Origin: Juglans regia
Taxonomy: Eukaryota; Streptophyta; Magnoliopsida; Fagales; Juglandaceae
Reading direction: 5' to 3'
DNA: 64,000 bases
Assembly (NCBI RefSeq): GCF_001411555.2
Contig: NC_049909.1
Location: 21,562,623-21,626,622 of the forward strand
In this document: in pieces, positions 62,606 to 64,000 of the stretch
Numbering within the stretch: the first letter of the stretch is position 1
Layout: every line of letters begins with the position of its first letter
Translations under genes and position numbers: made by a program
Notes under the pieces: model-generated
Told to the model about the DNA's origin: nothing
Database searches by the model: none
The model's input: only the letters and a program-made list of their open reading frames with translations

Positions 62606-64000
62606 ATGTTTCTTGTTCGGCTTCTTCTTCCAGCTTCAATCGTCATGACCGTTTGCTTTGCAACTTTTGCTTCCGGAGCCCCTGATCAACTGCCCCCTGA
62701 TGAAGGTATACACACACACAGATATATCTCAAAGCCTTCTTTTATTTTTTATTTTTATCGATTGACATATATATAGTCCGTTAATCCAGGAGTGAATTTG
62801 ATTAATTGGGTTTGCTTAATATATAATTGTGGAGTTTAATTTACAGTGCAAGCTTTACGTGACATATTCAATACGTTGGGGAAGAATGACGACTGGGACT
62901 TCTCTAACCCATGTAATAGTACTGGACTAACAACGGACGACATAAAAGAGAACACTGTTGCTGTTAACTGCAGCAACTGCCCCTTCGTCAATGGCACCGA
63001 GTCATACCGCGTTGTGGGCATGTACGTTGTCATCTCTCTTTCTCTGATATCTTAATGACGAGCTGTTTCTTAAGTCTCAAAATTTTCTTTTATAGGAAAA
63101 CACATATGATTAACGTCAGAAAAACATTACAAATTGTTAACGTGATATGCTTAATTTATTTTACAGTAAAATGTATAATTCAATTATTTTTTCAAAAAAA
63201 TAGTAACTAAGGCTTGCCCAAATATGCAGTGAGTCGCTGACACCGAATTACAATTATGTATGGTCCCGACTGTGTACCACAATTTTTGTTGATGTCTTTT
63301 CAACAATTGTTTCTTTTGAGCTGTACAAAATTGACCTGTTCATTCTCGCGCTCACACACGTACACACCTGTTAGATATCAATTGAGTAATATTAATGGTG
63401 ATAGGCCATTTCATATAAACAAACAATAAAGTTTCAAAGTCATTCTCCTATCTTCTCAGTCAGCGACTCGTTCTGTCGGTAGGCTAGCTTTAGCGTTCCA
63501 CGCTGAAAAGGATAATACCACGTATAAGTTTAAAAAACTACTAATTACACGAGTCATCGCTTACACATACTTTTATAAATTAATTCTTTTCATCTTAATT
63601 TAAAAAAATTTATTATTTTTTACAAATTTCTCATCACACCTAATATTTAAACAAAGTCTTATAATTTTTTTAAAGATAACACGACTGCTCCCCATCTTAT
63701 TTTTCTTACCAAATAGTAATTCCTAAGTACGGTTTTATTAGTTGATTTTCAAAAAATAAGTACGATTTTATTAAGTTCACTTCTAAAAATATTATTTTTT
63801 AGTCATTATGTTCTCAAGTTAGTTTGTAAAGCACATTATTCACATTACTTATATAATAAAATTAAATTTAAAATTTAAAATTTAAAAATTTTTCTTTTAA
63901 ATTAAATCAAGTAATATAAACACTTTAATAAATGTGTTATCCACGCTGACTTATTAATTATCTTCTTTTTGCATAACAAAATTAAAATCAAGCCATGTAA
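62606..64000 (+). CDS. LRR-malectin receptor-like kinase (LRR-VIII-2), first two exons, runs off the window
   Basis: Exon 1 is 62606-62705 and codes a signal peptide ([20 protein letters not shown]). Exon 2 is 62847-63021 ([40 protein letters not shown]). Both keep the phases of the complete gene at 11968, and the protein parts are clearly its paralogue. Intron 2 follows to the window edge. In the complete gene this intron is 3.1 kb, so exon 3 is expected about 1-2 kb beyond the window. The upstream ATG present in the other gene (11968) is absent here, so the start is the ATG at 62606. No defect is seen in what is visible. Confidence 0.88.

Overview
This window is nuclear DNA from a dicot plant, probably a woody species. 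The evidence is AT-rich intergenic DNA, genes with many short GT-AG introns, plant-only gene families (LRR-malectin receptor kinases and TBL O-acetyltransferases), and plant classes of mobile DNA (CACTA, hAT, Ty1-copia, LINE, foldback MITEs). A member of the Fagales is only a guess. No RNA gene or CRISPR array was found.

The framework is a tandem array in which an LRR-VIII-2 receptor kinase gene (RLK) is followed about 1.1 kb downstream by a trichome birefringence-like (TBL) gene. Unit 1 is the last exon of an RLK (2-199) plus an intact 5-exon TBL gene (1281-3578, 371 aa). Unit 2 is a 24-exon RLK (11968-23695, about 1031 codons) plus a wrecked TBL copy (24841-39838). Unit 3 begins at 62606 with the first two exons of another RLK and runs off the window. 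Positions 1-1570 and 23500-25153 are clear copies of each other.

Between these genes, 4.1-12 kb, 51-54.6 kb and 55.8-62.6 kb hold several copies of one upstream module: a ~1.7 kb block, a 70-bp element with six ungapped copies, a TRIM-like repeat, and a 5' leader. Three stacked leaders precede the unit-2 RLK. A second RLK type lies on the minus strand (41251-49897). It is a pseudogene without a kinase half, split by a Ty1-copia element (41879-46500) and a LINE (about 47660-48376), with two more exon fragments at 54.5 kb and 59.3-59.9 kb. A 3.6-kb block is duplicated (50987-54591 and 55781-59382).

The unit-2 TBL copy is a nest of insertions. A 12.7-kb CACTA transposon (25169-37872, TSD CAT) sits in intron 1, a 1.6-kb solo-LTR candidate (38127-39758) splits exon 2, and a hAT-type MITE (39976-40692, perfect 8-bp TSD) lies just beyond. 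The CACTA element carries decayed tnpA-like and TNP2 genes on the minus strand and an unusual third gene on the plus strand. It also carries four clusters of a CpG-rich palindrome, ACGTTCGAACGT.

Only the TBL gene at 1281 looks fully intact. The unit-2 RLK is open across all exons, but standard splicing of its intron 20 puts the kinase domain out of frame, so it may be a kinase-less receptor. All exon boundaries are hand-derived from reading frame, splice consensus and comparison of copies within the window.
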